A stretch of 64,000 bases of DNA from Pelagimonas sp. (GTDB lineage: Bacteria; Pseudomonadota; Alphaproteobacteria; Rhodobacterales; Rhodobacteraceae): positions 1 through 64,000 of the forward strand of contig JAOARQ010000002.1 of the NCBI GenBank assembly GCA_025210455.1, given 5' to 3'. The stretch's first letter is position 1, and every line of letters begins with the position of its first letter. The notes beneath the pieces were generated by a model. That model saw only the letters and a program-made list of their open reading frames with translations, was not told the origin of the DNA and did no database searches. Below are positions 8,792 through 16,063 of this stretch, one piece after another. A program made the position numbers and the translations under genes.

Positions 8792-9830
8792 AGACTGCCT
8801 CCTTCGGGCGGTTGTCCATCACGTGCGCAAGATGAGGTGCCATGATGCGTGCAACTTCTTTGAAAACCGGAACGGCAACGCTGTTCCCAAACTGGCGATA
8901 GGCCTGGGTGTCGGACACCGGAATTCTGAAGTCATCAGAATACCCCATGAGGCGAGCGCATTCACGCGGAGTCAGGCGGCGAGGGTTACTACCTTCCCCC
9001 TGATCAATCAGGATCTCAGACCCGTCCTTGTGGTAACGAGCGGACAGCGTCCGAGAGACATTTTCGGGTCCGACCAAACCAAAACCAAAGCCGTTTCCTG
9101 CGGCTTTGTGTTTGGCAGCATAGTTTTGCAGATATTCCCAAAGTTTATCCGTCAGTGTGTATTTTGGATTCACCTTGGCATCCAAGCCTTCAGTATAAGG
9201 AGTTTCGGCTGTCTCGGTTCCATTCTGAGGATGAAGGATCGATCCAAGCGTGATACTGCCCTTAGGCTTCAACTGGAGGTCTTCAAAAGTGAAACCGGTG
9301 TCTTCCTTGAAGCCAACGATCACAATCCTCTGGCGATGTTGAGGAACGAAGTGCTGGGCGTCGATCACCTGAGCCTTCACCGAGTATCCAAGTTCCTGCA
9401 AAGCGCCCATGATCACTTCAAAGGTTTTTCCCTTGTCATGACTCGTCAGGTTTTTGACATTCTCGAGCATGAAGGCTTCAGGCCGATGATGTTCAAGGAT
9501 TCTGACGACATCAAAGAACAGTGTCCCCTGTGCTTCATCACGAAACCCATGCTCTCGGCCGAGTGAGTTCTTTTTGGAAACACCCGCTAAGGAGAATGGC
9601 TGACAGGGGAAACCCGCACACAGAACATTGTGCGGTGGGATGTCTTCAGCAGCCACTTCACGAATATCGCCGACGATAGGACGGTTGTCGCGGTAGTTGG
9701 CCTCATAAGTCTGTTTTGAGAACTTATCCCACTCACTCGTGAAGACACAGTGCCCACCGATGCTCTCCATAGCCTGGCGCAAACCACCGATTCCGGCGAA
9801 AAGATCAATAAATGTGAAGCCTTGGCTCAT
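8784..9830 (-). CDS. dcm: DNA (cytosine-5-)-methyltransferase, Dcm / M.EcoRII type
   Basis: This is a C5-cytosine methyltransferase, most likely methylating the inner C of CCWGG. Motif I is [12 protein letters not shown] (7-18), motif IV is [16 protein letters not shown] with catalytic C76, then ENVKN (123-127), QHRQR, and a C-terminal block ([30 protein letters not shown]) very close to E. coli Dcm as I remember it. It heads the operon dcm-vsr-REase-nuclease-helicase. I chose the start at 9830 ([11 protein letters not shown]); the frame is open to 9920 but that would run through the promoter. A CCAGG site abuts the start codon on the coding strand. Confidence 0.92.
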   Translation of the reverse strand: MSQGFTFIDLFAGIGGLRQAMESIGGHCVFTSEWDKFSKQTYEANYRDNRPIVGDIREVAAEDIPPHNVLCAGFPCQPFSLAGVSKKNSLGREHGFRDEAQGTLFFDVVRILEHHRPEAFMLENVKNLTSHDKGKTFEVIMGALQELGYSVKAQVIDAQHFVPQHRQRIVIVGFKEDTGFTFEDLQLKPKGSITLGSILHPQNGTETAETPYTEGLDAKVNPKYTLTDKLWEYLQNYAAKHKAAGNGFGFGLVGPENVSRTLSARYHKDGSEILIDQGEGSNPRRLTPRECARLMGYSDDFRIPVSDTQAYRQFGNSVAVPVFKEVARIMAPHLAHVMDNRPKEAVSV

Positions 9831-9887
9831 CCTGGTCGCACCTCTTTTTTGTGTACTATATATGGGTATTTCGGCCTGGTCCAGGCC
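9831..9887 (-). promoter_or_regulatory. Promoter of the defence operon with CCWGG palindrome
   Basis: On the minus strand a TATAGT-type -10 lies about 30 nt before dcm, and a weak -35 overlaps a perfect 15-bp palindrome, GGCCTGG-T-CCAGGCC (9873-9887 on the plus strand). The palindrome holds two CCWGG sites (9875-9879, 9881-9885), and a third (9831-9835) touches the start codon. If the enzyme methylates CCWGG, promoter methylation or binding by the methyltransferase could tune expression. The boxes are visible; the regulation is inference. Confidence 0.5.
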
Positions 9888-10002
9888 GGTAGCAGCAACT
9901 TTCCTATCAGAATTCCACAAACATGTTCACATTTTGTTCCCAGCTCGCAAAAAACTAAACATGTCCAGCCCCACGGCACAAGACTCCCCCTGATTTTCAC
10001 TT

Positions 10003-10051
10003 GAAGAAAAACAAACCGTGCCCTGGGCGGAAGCCACACCAAGGCACGGTT
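10003..10051 (-). terminator. Rho-independent terminator before the defence operon
   Basis: On the minus strand AACCGTGCC (10043-10051) pairs with GGCACGGTT (10014-10022) and is followed by TTGTTTTTC. It would end transcription of the 123-residue gene and insulate dcm from it. Confidence 0.8.
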
Positions 10052-10067
10052 CAATTAACACGCAATA

Positions 10068-10439
10068 TCACCCGGGGGCATTTGCCTCGTCGTAGAGGTC
10101 ACTGCGCCAGGCCGCGAATAGCTCTTCAACCTCATGGCCGTTGGCGGCGGCGTTCAGAATGGCAACACCGCGCAGGGTGATATCCGCCGCCTGCAGTTCC
10201 TGTTCTTGAATCTCGCCGGTTTCATCGTCTTCGTGTTTGATAACGTAAGACGAAAGTATACCCTGAGCATCTCCAAAATCGTGCCAGGAGCCTCCATGCG
10301 TCTCCACGGCATCCTTCGCGTATTCAAAGAGCCATTCGGTAGCGTTGTAGGCGTCTAATTCGGATGCCGCGCAAAAGGCGTACGGCCCATCCGGTCGAGC
10401 ACTGAGGTATTGTTTCGGTCCTTGGATCATTCGAAGCAT
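10068..10439 (-). CDS. Hypothetical acidic protein of the mobilization region
   Basis: This 123-residue acidic protein is not one I recognise. It has no membrane segment or signal peptide and is probably cytoplasmic. An AAAGGA ribosome binding site precedes the ATG, and a second in-frame Met lies at residue 4. It sits between the defence operon and the relaxase module and reads towards the defence operon, ending in a good terminator. Proteins of this sort are common cargo near plasmid mobilization genes, but no role can be assigned from sequence. Confidence 0.6.
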   Translation of the reverse strand: MLRMIQGPKQYLSARPDGPYAFCAASELDAYNATEWLFEYAKDAVETHGGSWHDFGDAQGILSSYVIKHEDDETGEIQEQELQAADITLRGVAILNAAANGHEVEELFAAWRSDLYDEANAPG

Positions 10440-10551
10440 GTTTTTTCCTTTCGGTTGTGTGGCTTCTGCCTAAGGCTGCTCTGGGCCTGGGAGGGACATG
10501 GGTTTGTGAGAGCGGAACCAAAAACACCAATTTCACGAAAGATGGTTTTTC

Positions 10552-10779
10552 TCACAGGTTCAGGAAGTCACGATCCGATTTGCGTGTTATTTTAGAGTGC
10601 AGCCTTGTTAGGAAGCGATCAGGTTGATCGCCCTCAAGTTCTTCCAGAATCGCAAGGGCGGCCGCGCCGTAGAGAATCAGCCTTCGGGTCTCATTCTTGC
10701 GCTTCTGTTTGCGTACCTTCGCCTGGAGGTCCCGAAGGCGTTGCTGCGCCTGTTCAATTTGAGTTACGAGGTCTGCCAA
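10552..10779 (-). CDS. Small MobC/TraD-like mobilization accessory protein
   Basis: This 75-residue, lysine/arginine-rich helical protein has the segment KRKNETRRLILYGAAALAIL, like the TraD/MobC-type accessory proteins encoded next to MobQ relaxases on Ti- and IncQ-type plasmids. It diverges from the relaxase gene across the putative oriT, the classic arrangement. Such proteins help melt or bind DNA at oriT. The start has a purine-rich site (ACGGAGCGGAAA) just upstream. Family assignment is from short motifs and context. Confidence 0.6.
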   Translation of the reverse strand: MADLVTQIEQAQQRLRDLQAKVRKQKRKNETRRLILYGAAALAILEELEGDQPDRFLTRLHSKITRKSDRDFLNL

Positions 10780-10879
10780 TTTTCCGCTCCGTTTTGTACT
10801 TCACTGAAGAGGAAATGGCTCCCGGTATCTGCATTTGCTCCAGAAAAGTTTTCAGGGCACTGCGCGGGCAACTCAAAGA

Positions 10880-10930
10880 TCCCCGGCTGCGCGCAGTTAC
10901 GCAAACCGGAGGTTAGCCTGCGCGCCTGGC
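10880..10930. other. oriT: Candidate origin of transfer (oriT)
   Basis: Between the divergent mobilization genes lies an 8-bp perfect inverted repeat, GCGCGCAG (10889-10896) and CTGCGCGC (10918-10925). A nested imperfect hairpin lies inside (GCTAACC against GGTTTGC). Read on the minus strand, GTAACTGCGCGC resembles the IncQ nick-region core TAAGTGCGCCC at 9 of 11 positions. An IR beside a nick-like core next to a MobQ relaxase suggests oriT. The exact nick site is not proven. Confidence 0.4.
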
Positions 10931-10978
10931 CGGCGGGGCTGAAGAGCGGAAGTCGAGTTCGGGCCCGACATTCCTTGA

Positions 10979-12202
10979 ATGATACATCCAGCAAGCCGCC
11001 TCGAAGTCGTTGTTCATTCCAGGGCCGATGGTAGATCTGCCGTCAAATCTGCCGCCTATACCGCCCGCACGTCCTACCGAGACGAGCGGCTGGGGCGGCG
11101 ATTTCGCGCCGGTAAACGTGGCGGACTTCTCTCTCACGAACTCATCAACTGGACCGGCGATGCCGAAGCTCTCTGGAACGCAGCAGAGGGTGCAGAGACC
11201 CGGCGCAATGCCCGGGTCATCAGGGAACTGCGCCCATCCCTGCCGGCCGAGCTACCGCTCGCCGAACAGGTGAGGCTTGTTCGTGGATTTTCACTGTGGC
11301 TGCGTGACGAATATGGTGTTGCCGTCCAGGCTGACATCCATGCGCCCCGGTTCCTGGATCGGGGCGAGGAACGGCGACACAACGCCGGCAAGCTGGCCAC
11401 GGATGCCCAGGAATACCTGGCGGCGCTTTTCGATCCGACACGGACCAATCGAAATTTTCATGCACACATCCTGCTCACGACCCGAAAAGTTTGCCCGGAA
11501 ACCGGTGCGTTCGGCGACAAGACCAGAATTCTCGACGACAAGAAAACCGGCCCGGAAGAGGTTCTTCGCATTCGTCAGGAGTGGCAAAAACGGACCAATG
11601 CGGCGCTGAAAAGGATCGGCTCGCCGGCACGGGTCGATCTGCGATCCTATGAAGATATGGCCAGGGCCGGAGATGCCCCGGCCGGCCTCATTCCTCAGGA
11701 TCACCTTGGTCCACGCCGGGCCGAAAGGTCACGCCGTCTGGAAGAAGATGGAGGCGATACCAGCACGGCGGGGCAACGCAGGGCCGAAATCCGGGAGCAC
11801 AATGATGAGCTCTGGCGCGCCTGGTTGCAATTGCGGGCACTGCAGCGCGAACAGGACCGGTTGGAAGAATCTGCCCGGATTGCAACGGAGCGGGAAGCCG
11901 AAAGAAAAGAAACAGCCGACGCTGAGAAACGCCGGCTGCAGGATGCGAGGACTGCTGCGGAAGCGGAGACCGTCGTCGAAACCTCGGCGCAGTTCGACAG
12001 TGTCAGGACGGCTTCGATGTGGGAGATGGCGATTTCTTCGGCGCAGGCGGGAGTGACAGAGCCGTCTTGCGAGCAGCCGGATGAGTTTTCTTCAGAGGTC
12101 GATTTGGACGCTTACGACCCTCCGCCAGGGCGGCCGCAGCCGGACCCGGTTTTGACGCCGCGGGTTGTGCGGGTACGACGTCGGGGGCATCGACATATGT
12201 GA
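10979..12202 (+). CDS. mobA: MobQ-family relaxase (MobA/MobL)
   Basis: The relaxase would nick oriT and pilot single-stranded element DNA through a helper conjugation system. The N-terminus SRADGRSAVKSAAYTARTSY carries the catalytic tyrosine (Y27). RNFHAHILLTTR (159-169) supplies H161 and H163, with H121 (ADIHAP) as probable third metal ligand. The spacing between H121 and H161 is about 20 residues longer than in typical MobA proteins, suggesting an insertion. Residues 240-340 are charged and helical. There is no fused primase or helicase, and at 407 residues it is short. The last 200 nt overlap the convergent KfrA-like gene. No strong ribosome binding site is visible. Confidence 0.87.
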   Translation: MIHPASRLEVVVHSRADGRSAVKSAAYTARTSYRDERLGRRFRAGKRGGLLSHELINWTGDAEALWNAAEGAETRRNARVIRELRPSLPAELPLAEQVRLVRGFSLWLRDEYGVAVQADIHAPRFLDRGEERRHNAGKLATDAQEYLAALFDPTRTNRNFHAHILLTTRKVCPETGAFGDKTRILDDKKTGPEEVLRIRQEWQKRTNAALKRIGSPARVDLRSYEDMARAGDAPAGLIPQDHLGPRRAERSRRLEEDGGDTSTAGQRRAEIREHNDELWRAWLQLRALQREQDRLEESARIATEREAERKETADAEKRRLQDARTAAEAETVVETSAQFDSVRTASMWEMAISSAQAGVTEPSCEQPDEFSSEVDLDAYDPPPGRPQPDPVLTPRVVRVRRRGHRHM

Positions 12203-12635
12203 GCACTTTTTCTGCCTCAAGCCGGTCGAGGCAGTCGGTCAAATATGCGATCTCTTCCTCCAGCGCCTGAACTTTCTTCGCATGTTCGGCCTCCAGCATG
12301 GCATAGTCGCGTTCGCGGAGGGCGAATTGCCGGACATTCTGCTCTGTCATCCGAACGATCTGCCCGCGAACGATGGTCTCCACACTTGCCTCAAGTGCAG
12401 TCACTGCTTTGCTGATCTGTTCTTGTGTGTCGTCTGGCAGCGGGGTGTCCTGGGGCTGTTCTTCACCTTTCGTTGCAAGATGATCTTCCCAGACTCTGCG
12501 AATCCGGGCGTAGTTGCCCTTGCCTTCCAAGGCTTTGTGAATGTCTGTGGCCGTGCCCTCCCGGCCAAGTTTTGTCGCCAGGGTCTCACCAGTTTCGATG
12601 ATCTTCTCGTCAGAATTGAGAGGGGTGCGAGGCAT
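12003..12635 (-). CDS. KfrA-like plasmid DNA-binding coiled-coil protein
   Basis: The N-terminal 70 residues (ATDIHKALEGKGNYARIRRVW) match the KfrA_N type of helix-turn-helix domain. A long coiled coil follows (about residues 75-155), then a Pro/Ala/Lys-rich tail. KfrA proteins bind their own promoter and help organise or stabilise plasmids; a similar role is inferred here. AGGAG precedes the ATG. Its 3' 200 nt are antisense to the end of the relaxase gene. The upstream spacer holds repeated AAGTTT and TCAGA/TCTGA elements that may be its operator. Confidence 0.75.
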   Translation of the reverse strand: MPRTPLNSDEKIIETGETLATKLGREGTATDIHKALEGKGNYARIRRVWEDHLATKGEEQPQDTPLPDDTQEQISKAVTALEASVETIVRGQIVRMTEQNVRQFALRERDYAMLEAEHAKKVQALEEEIAYLTDCLDRLEAEKVLTYVDAPDVVPAQPAASKPGPAAAALAEGRKRPNRPLKKTHPAARKTALSLPPAPKKSPSPTSKPS

Positions 12636-12931
12636 GACTTACTCCTGTTTTTGCCGTTTACAGGAGGGACTTGGGTTCGTTTCCAAAATCGGAGAAACAA
12701 ACTTTCAAACATCTTTTGCCCATCCTGAAAAAATAAGTAATGTCAGTTGGTTGGTAAGTAGGTTTGTGTGTTTGTAAGGTCTGAAAGTTTATCAGTAAGT
12801 AAGTCAGATAAGTTTGTCTGATTGTCTCTGACAGACATTCGGACGGGTTGCTGCCTGGCCCTGGTTTCAGCCTGAAAACCAATTCAAGCCGATTTTTTCC
12901 GTGCTTTCCGCACGGGACGTAATTCCCTGGG
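12636..12931. promoter_or_regulatory. Divergent promoter/operator region with short repeats
   Basis: This AT-richer spacer separates the KfrA-like and primase genes. It holds irregular repeats of AAGTA/AAGTTT type between 12738 and 12820, including the inverted repeat TCAGA-N8-TCTGA and the nearby GTCTG/CAGAC arms. Such clustering suits a KfrA operator or replication iterons. No consensus could be confirmed by hand. Confidence 0.4.
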
Positions 12932-14236
12932 ATGAAGCATGCAGATCCCAGCGAATTCGCCCCGCTCGACCAGATTTCAGACCTCTCTGCCGAGGAGTAT
13001 TTCCGCCTGTTGCACCCTGAAGGCTCTCGCGGGCGTGCGGCGGTTCTGTGCAAACAAGGCGTTGACGAAGTGGATAACTTTTCGCTCGAACACGCTGGCA
13101 TGATCATGCAGATGCCGCTGTTTCTCGATCAAACCAGCTTTCTGACCCTCAACCGCTTCTGGAAGGGGCGACAAGGCAGGCACCTGGCTGCGCTGAACTC
13201 GCTCTATGTAGATCTTGACTATTTCAACGCCCCTCAATGGCGTGGGAAATCACCCGATGAGGTGCAGGCGGCATATTCCACGCATCTGCTGGTTTCAAGA
13301 ATGCCACAGCCATCCATCTTCATCCACACCGGTCGAGGCCTCGCTGCTATCTGGCTGATCGAGCAAACCCCGGTTTCGGCGCTCCCGCGCTGGCAGAGGG
13401 CGATGCGCGCCCTGATCGAGTTCTCCACATCTTTTGGGGCGGATAAGGCCTGCAGGGATGCCACAAGGGTTTTTCGTATCCCCGGCACCATCAATGAAAA
13501 ATCCGGCAAGGAGGTCCGTATCTCGGGCGGCACCGGAAGACGTTACGGCTTTGATGCCCTGGCAGATCAAATCTTCAGGGCCAGCGGCAGACCGACCCGC
13601 GAGGAATTGGAGGAGCGTAAGAAGCAGAAGAAAGGGAAGAAGCGGCCCAGTGGTATATCGGTGCCCAAGGGACTACCGCAGGCGAAGCGTTTCAAGCTGA
13701 TCCTGGATGATCTGGAAATCTTTCGAAATGCCCACGGCGGCGTGATCCCGTCAGGCTTGCGGAACACCTGGCTGCATTTCCATGCGACTTGCCTCACGCA
13801 CATTCCCGGCATCAGGGACATCGAAGGGGAAGTGAAGAAGATGGCCGCGAGGGCAACACCCGGGCTGAAGCCCGGGGAAGTTAATGCGATCGCCAGACAG
13901 GCCGAGAAGAAGGCCAGGCTCACCAGAACGGCGTCGGTCTGGGGGGATGGTCGATATCATTACAAAGGCGCGACGATCGCCGATGGACTCGGCGTCACGC
14001 CCGAAATGGCGCGCCGTCTTGGCCTACAGCAGGTCATCCCGGTTTCGGAAAGAAGGCGTCGTAAGGCGGAGGCGGAACGGCAGCGTCGCTCTGGGAATGG
14101 TGCCGTGCCCCGGGAGGAATACTTGGCAAAGAACAACGCCTCGCGTGAAAAACCCTGGGAAAAACTCGGCATCGGCCGAACCAAGTATTACGAGCTGAAA
14201 CGCGATGGAATGCTCCCTGTTCTGGAGGCAGCGTGA
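12932..14236 (+). CDS. Primase-polymerase (AEP-type) replication protein
   Basis: This 434-residue protein shows features of archaeo-eukaryotic-type primases found in plasmid and element replication proteins. YVDLDYF supplies the metal-binding D94 and D96. HTGRGLAAIW (132-141) matches the conserved GRG motif, and ATRVFRIPGTIN (177-188) matches the third block. A Lys-rich linker (about 205-225) leads to a C-terminal part that includes a helix-turn-helix-like end (KLGIGRTKYYELKRDG). It may support replication of the excised circle or priming of the transferred strand. The ATG at 12932 has only a weak CCTGGG upstream. Confidence 0.72.
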   Translation: MKHADPSEFAPLDQISDLSAEEYFRLLHPEGSRGRAAVLCKQGVDEVDNFSLEHAGMIMQMPLFLDQTSFLTLNRFWKGRQGRHLAALNSLYVDLDYFNAPQWRGKSPDEVQAAYSTHLLVSRMPQPSIFIHTGRGLAAIWLIEQTPVSALPRWQRAMRALIEFSTSFGADKACRDATRVFRIPGTINEKSGKEVRISGGTGRRYGFDALADQIFRASGRPTREELEERKKQKKGKKRPSGISVPKGLPQAKRFKLILDDLEIFRNAHGGVIPSGLRNTWLHFHATCLTHIPGIRDIEGEVKKMAARATPGLKPGEVNAIARQAEKKARLTRTASVWGDGRYHYKGATIADGLGVTPEMARRLGLQQVIPVSERRRRKAEAERQRRSGNGAVPREEYLAKNNASREKPWEKLGIGRTKYYELKRDGMLPVLEAA

Positions 14237-14649
14237 TGCCGGACAGGTCCGTGCCCGTTTCAGGGGCGTAGCCAGCGGCCCTGGCCACGCCAGGGGGAGA
14301 AAAGCGCCCCCACCCACCTCCCCAACGGCGCGCGCTACAGACAATTAGGATGTGAACCTTCCGGCGGACAGCCCCGCGGCAACACCGCCGGCACAGACGT
14401 GTCCGGAAAGAATCCCGAGGACTTCAAGGATGGTCGGGCAAACCCTGATGGATCCTGCATTTCCGGTCGCACCCTTTGGGCCGAGGGCGCGACCGGAAAC
14501 GCAAGCTCCTCAGGGGGCGGGTAAAACGGTTCCTCGTTTCGAGAGTGTGGGTGCCCGGGTCGGCTGTGAATGGCCGGTCCGGGAATGCCCAAGCCCAGCC
14601 GGGTCTTGAAGCCGCGCGCGTCCTGCGCTCGGTAACCGAGGAGAACGTG
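14237..14649. other. Non-coding region with strong palindromes
   Basis: I find no convincing gene in these 413 bases; the short frames here look like GC-rich shadows. There are two notable inverted repeats: GGCGTAGCCAG (14265-14275) with CTGGCCACGCC (14281-14291, one mismatch), and a perfect 11-bp pair TTTCCGGTCGC (14461-14471) and GCGACCGGAAA (14490-14500). They follow the replication gene and could belong to a replication origin or to RNA structure. This is inference. Confidence 0.4.
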
Positions 14650-15012
14650 ATGTTCGACCTGACTACCCCGGCGCATGGCGAATTGCAGGATTTTCTGCGG
14701 TTCCATTCCGAAGCTCTCCAGAATGCATCTCTGCTTCTTGGCGGAAGACCTGCGTTGAAGGCGACTCTCGCGCTGATCGACGATGTCTGCAACGCCCCGG
14801 TGCTCACCCGGCGTCTGCAACAGGGCCTGGCGCGTCTCCATGAGTTGCTCTCGCTGGAGCATGTGCATGATCCAAACCGACCGGAAGCTGCATATTTCGC
14901 GGATCTCGACCCCAGTGCCCCTTACGTCGAAGACCTGTGCCTGCTGACCGAAGCCCTCCAGGATGTCCTGCTCCGGCTTTTCGACCGGCTGGACTTCCCG
15001 CGCGCCGCGTGA
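14650..15012 (+). CDS. Hypothetical helical protein (island)
   Basis: This 120-residue, Leu-rich acidic helical protein is not recognised. The start MFDLTTPAHGELQ at 14650 is preceded by GAGGAGA, the best ribosome binding site in the frame; the open frame extends back to 14476, but that part has a low-complexity Arg/Gly composition. It lies 81 nt before another helical island gene on the same strand, so they may be co-transcribed. A long antisense frame here was rejected. Confidence 0.5.
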   Translation: MFDLTTPAHGELQDFLRFHSEALQNASLLLGGRPALKATLALIDDVCNAPVLTRRLQQGLARLHELLSLEHVHDPNRPEAAYFADLDPSAPYVEDLCLLTEALQDVLLRLFDRLDFPRAA

Positions 15013-15093
15013 GCGCACCCGCCGGTAGGGTCCTCCTCCCACCGGCGTCTTGAGAGGCCGCACGGGGCGGCCTCACCAACTGGAGGATCCAAC

Positions 15094-15507
15094 ATGGATA
15101 TCGAGACCGAACGCGAGGTTCACGAGCTGACGCTGGCGGCAATCTACCATGGTCGCCTGCTTGCCGGCGAATGGCAGGAAACGGCGCTCGTGCCACTGGG
15201 CACAACGAAACACCTCACTCAGGATCTGCTGCAGAACCTCCATGAGCGACGCGGATTGGAGGAATTGGATGAGGATCGTCTTCACCTGCTGGGTGAGCAT
15301 ATCAGAAAATTCACCAACCAGTATCGTGAAGGCCTGGGTGATCGAGCGCTGCAGCAGAATATCGAGACCGAGCAGATCTTCGACGCGAAAGCGATTGATC
15401 TCATCAATCTCGCTTGGCGATGGCGGCAGCTGCGTGGCGCCAAGCGAGCGCTCGATGACAAAATGGCAGCTATCAAGGTTTCCGGGAGATTGCTGGCTGC
15501 AGTGTGA
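15094..15507 (+). CDS. Hypothetical helical protein (island)
   Basis: This 137-residue, all-helical, charged protein begins MDIETEREVHELTLAAIYHG after a clear ribosome binding site (CTGGAGGATC). I do not recognise it. It has no membrane segments and is the last gene before attR. Its partner is the helical gene at 14650. Accessory genes of this kind at the edge of an element are often lineage-specific. Confidence 0.55.
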   Translation: MDIETEREVHELTLAAIYHGRLLAGEWQETALVPLGTTKHLTQDLLQNLHERRGLEELDEDRLHLLGEHIRKFTNQYREGLGDRALQQNIETEQIFDAKAIDLINLAWRWRQLRGAKRALDDKMAAIKVSGRLLAAV

Positions 15508-15654
15508 CGCCCTTTTTCGGTGCTGAGTTACCTCTCATCGATGCGAGGTCATGAAGGCAACCAAATGTGACACAGGGAGTCAAACTCGCTTTTTTCGTTG
15601 CACAATCGTGGCGCAATATTCTAAGGTTTCCATACCTTTCAATGCCTTACAGAA

Positions 15655-15676
15655 AATCCTACCACCCCAGCCACTT
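15655..15676. repeat. attR: 22-bp direct repeat of the tRNA 3' end
   Basis: This is an exact copy of 339-360, including the tRNA T arm 3' side, acceptor strand and CCA. Homology to the attL side continues past the core with a single-base deletion. That is because the sequence beyond attR is itself a relic of an integrase gene that once followed this tRNA. Confidence 0.9.
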
Positions 15677-15678
15677 CC

Positions 15679-15928
15679 ATGAAAAGTCGATAAAATAAGG
15701 GCATTTTAAGCTCTTCGAGACTATGCGTCAGCAAACAAAAACCGTGACCAGCATATATCACAACCCGTTGTGCCTATGCGTGCAAGCGATCCGACACGCG
15801 CCATCAGAGACCCAAACGCTATGCTGGCCCTTACCAAATGCGAACGGGCTGGGTTCTCTTTTGCGCAAACGCCTGCCCCAGTGCGCTATCAGACGAACAA
15901 TCAAACTCAATTCGCAGCCCTTGCCTGC
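15679..15928 (+). pseudogene. Decayed 5' fragment of a second integrase gene
   Basis: Starting at ATGAAAAGTCGA just after attR, about 250 bp align with the first 84 codons of the island integrase at roughly three-quarters identity by eye. Examples are TATGCG-GCAAGCG, GGCCCTTACC and CAATCAAACTCA. Translated in the homologous frame it reads YAGPYQMRTGWV against CAGPYLMRRGRV. There is a stop at codon 5 and the homology ends abruptly, so the gene is dead. It is best read as the remnant of an older, related element inserted at the same tRNA. Confidence 0.8.
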
Positions 15929-16063
15929 CAGCTGAAGCTCCTGGCCAGCTTGCCACACAAGGCTGACAATACTCTTGGCATACAGGTTGCGCTGGTCTTA
16001 GGATAGCGGCGCCGGGGCAGTTTAAGCCGTCCATTCAGGCAATAATACAGCATAAAGATAGAA

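Larger units (their letters stand above)
15508..16063. other. Right end of the island and junction with the chromosome
   Basis: This 556-bp stretch has no intact gene. It holds the right arm site (TGTGACACA, 15566-15574), the attR core (15655-15676), the decayed integrase fragment (15679 to about 15928) and the promoter region of the chromosomal gene at 16064. Confidence 0.7.

Noticed and set aside
9739-10004. Plus-strand frames upstream of dcm as a possible controller (C) protein
   Set aside because: Neither frame shows a helix-turn-helix; both overlap the dcm start and promoter antisense and lack ribosome binding sites.
14335-15063. Long minus-strand open frame (242 codons) opposite the helical island gene
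   Set aside because: It has Arg/Pro/Gly-rich shadow composition, no ribosome binding site and no domain; the plus strand has good starts and helical proteins.
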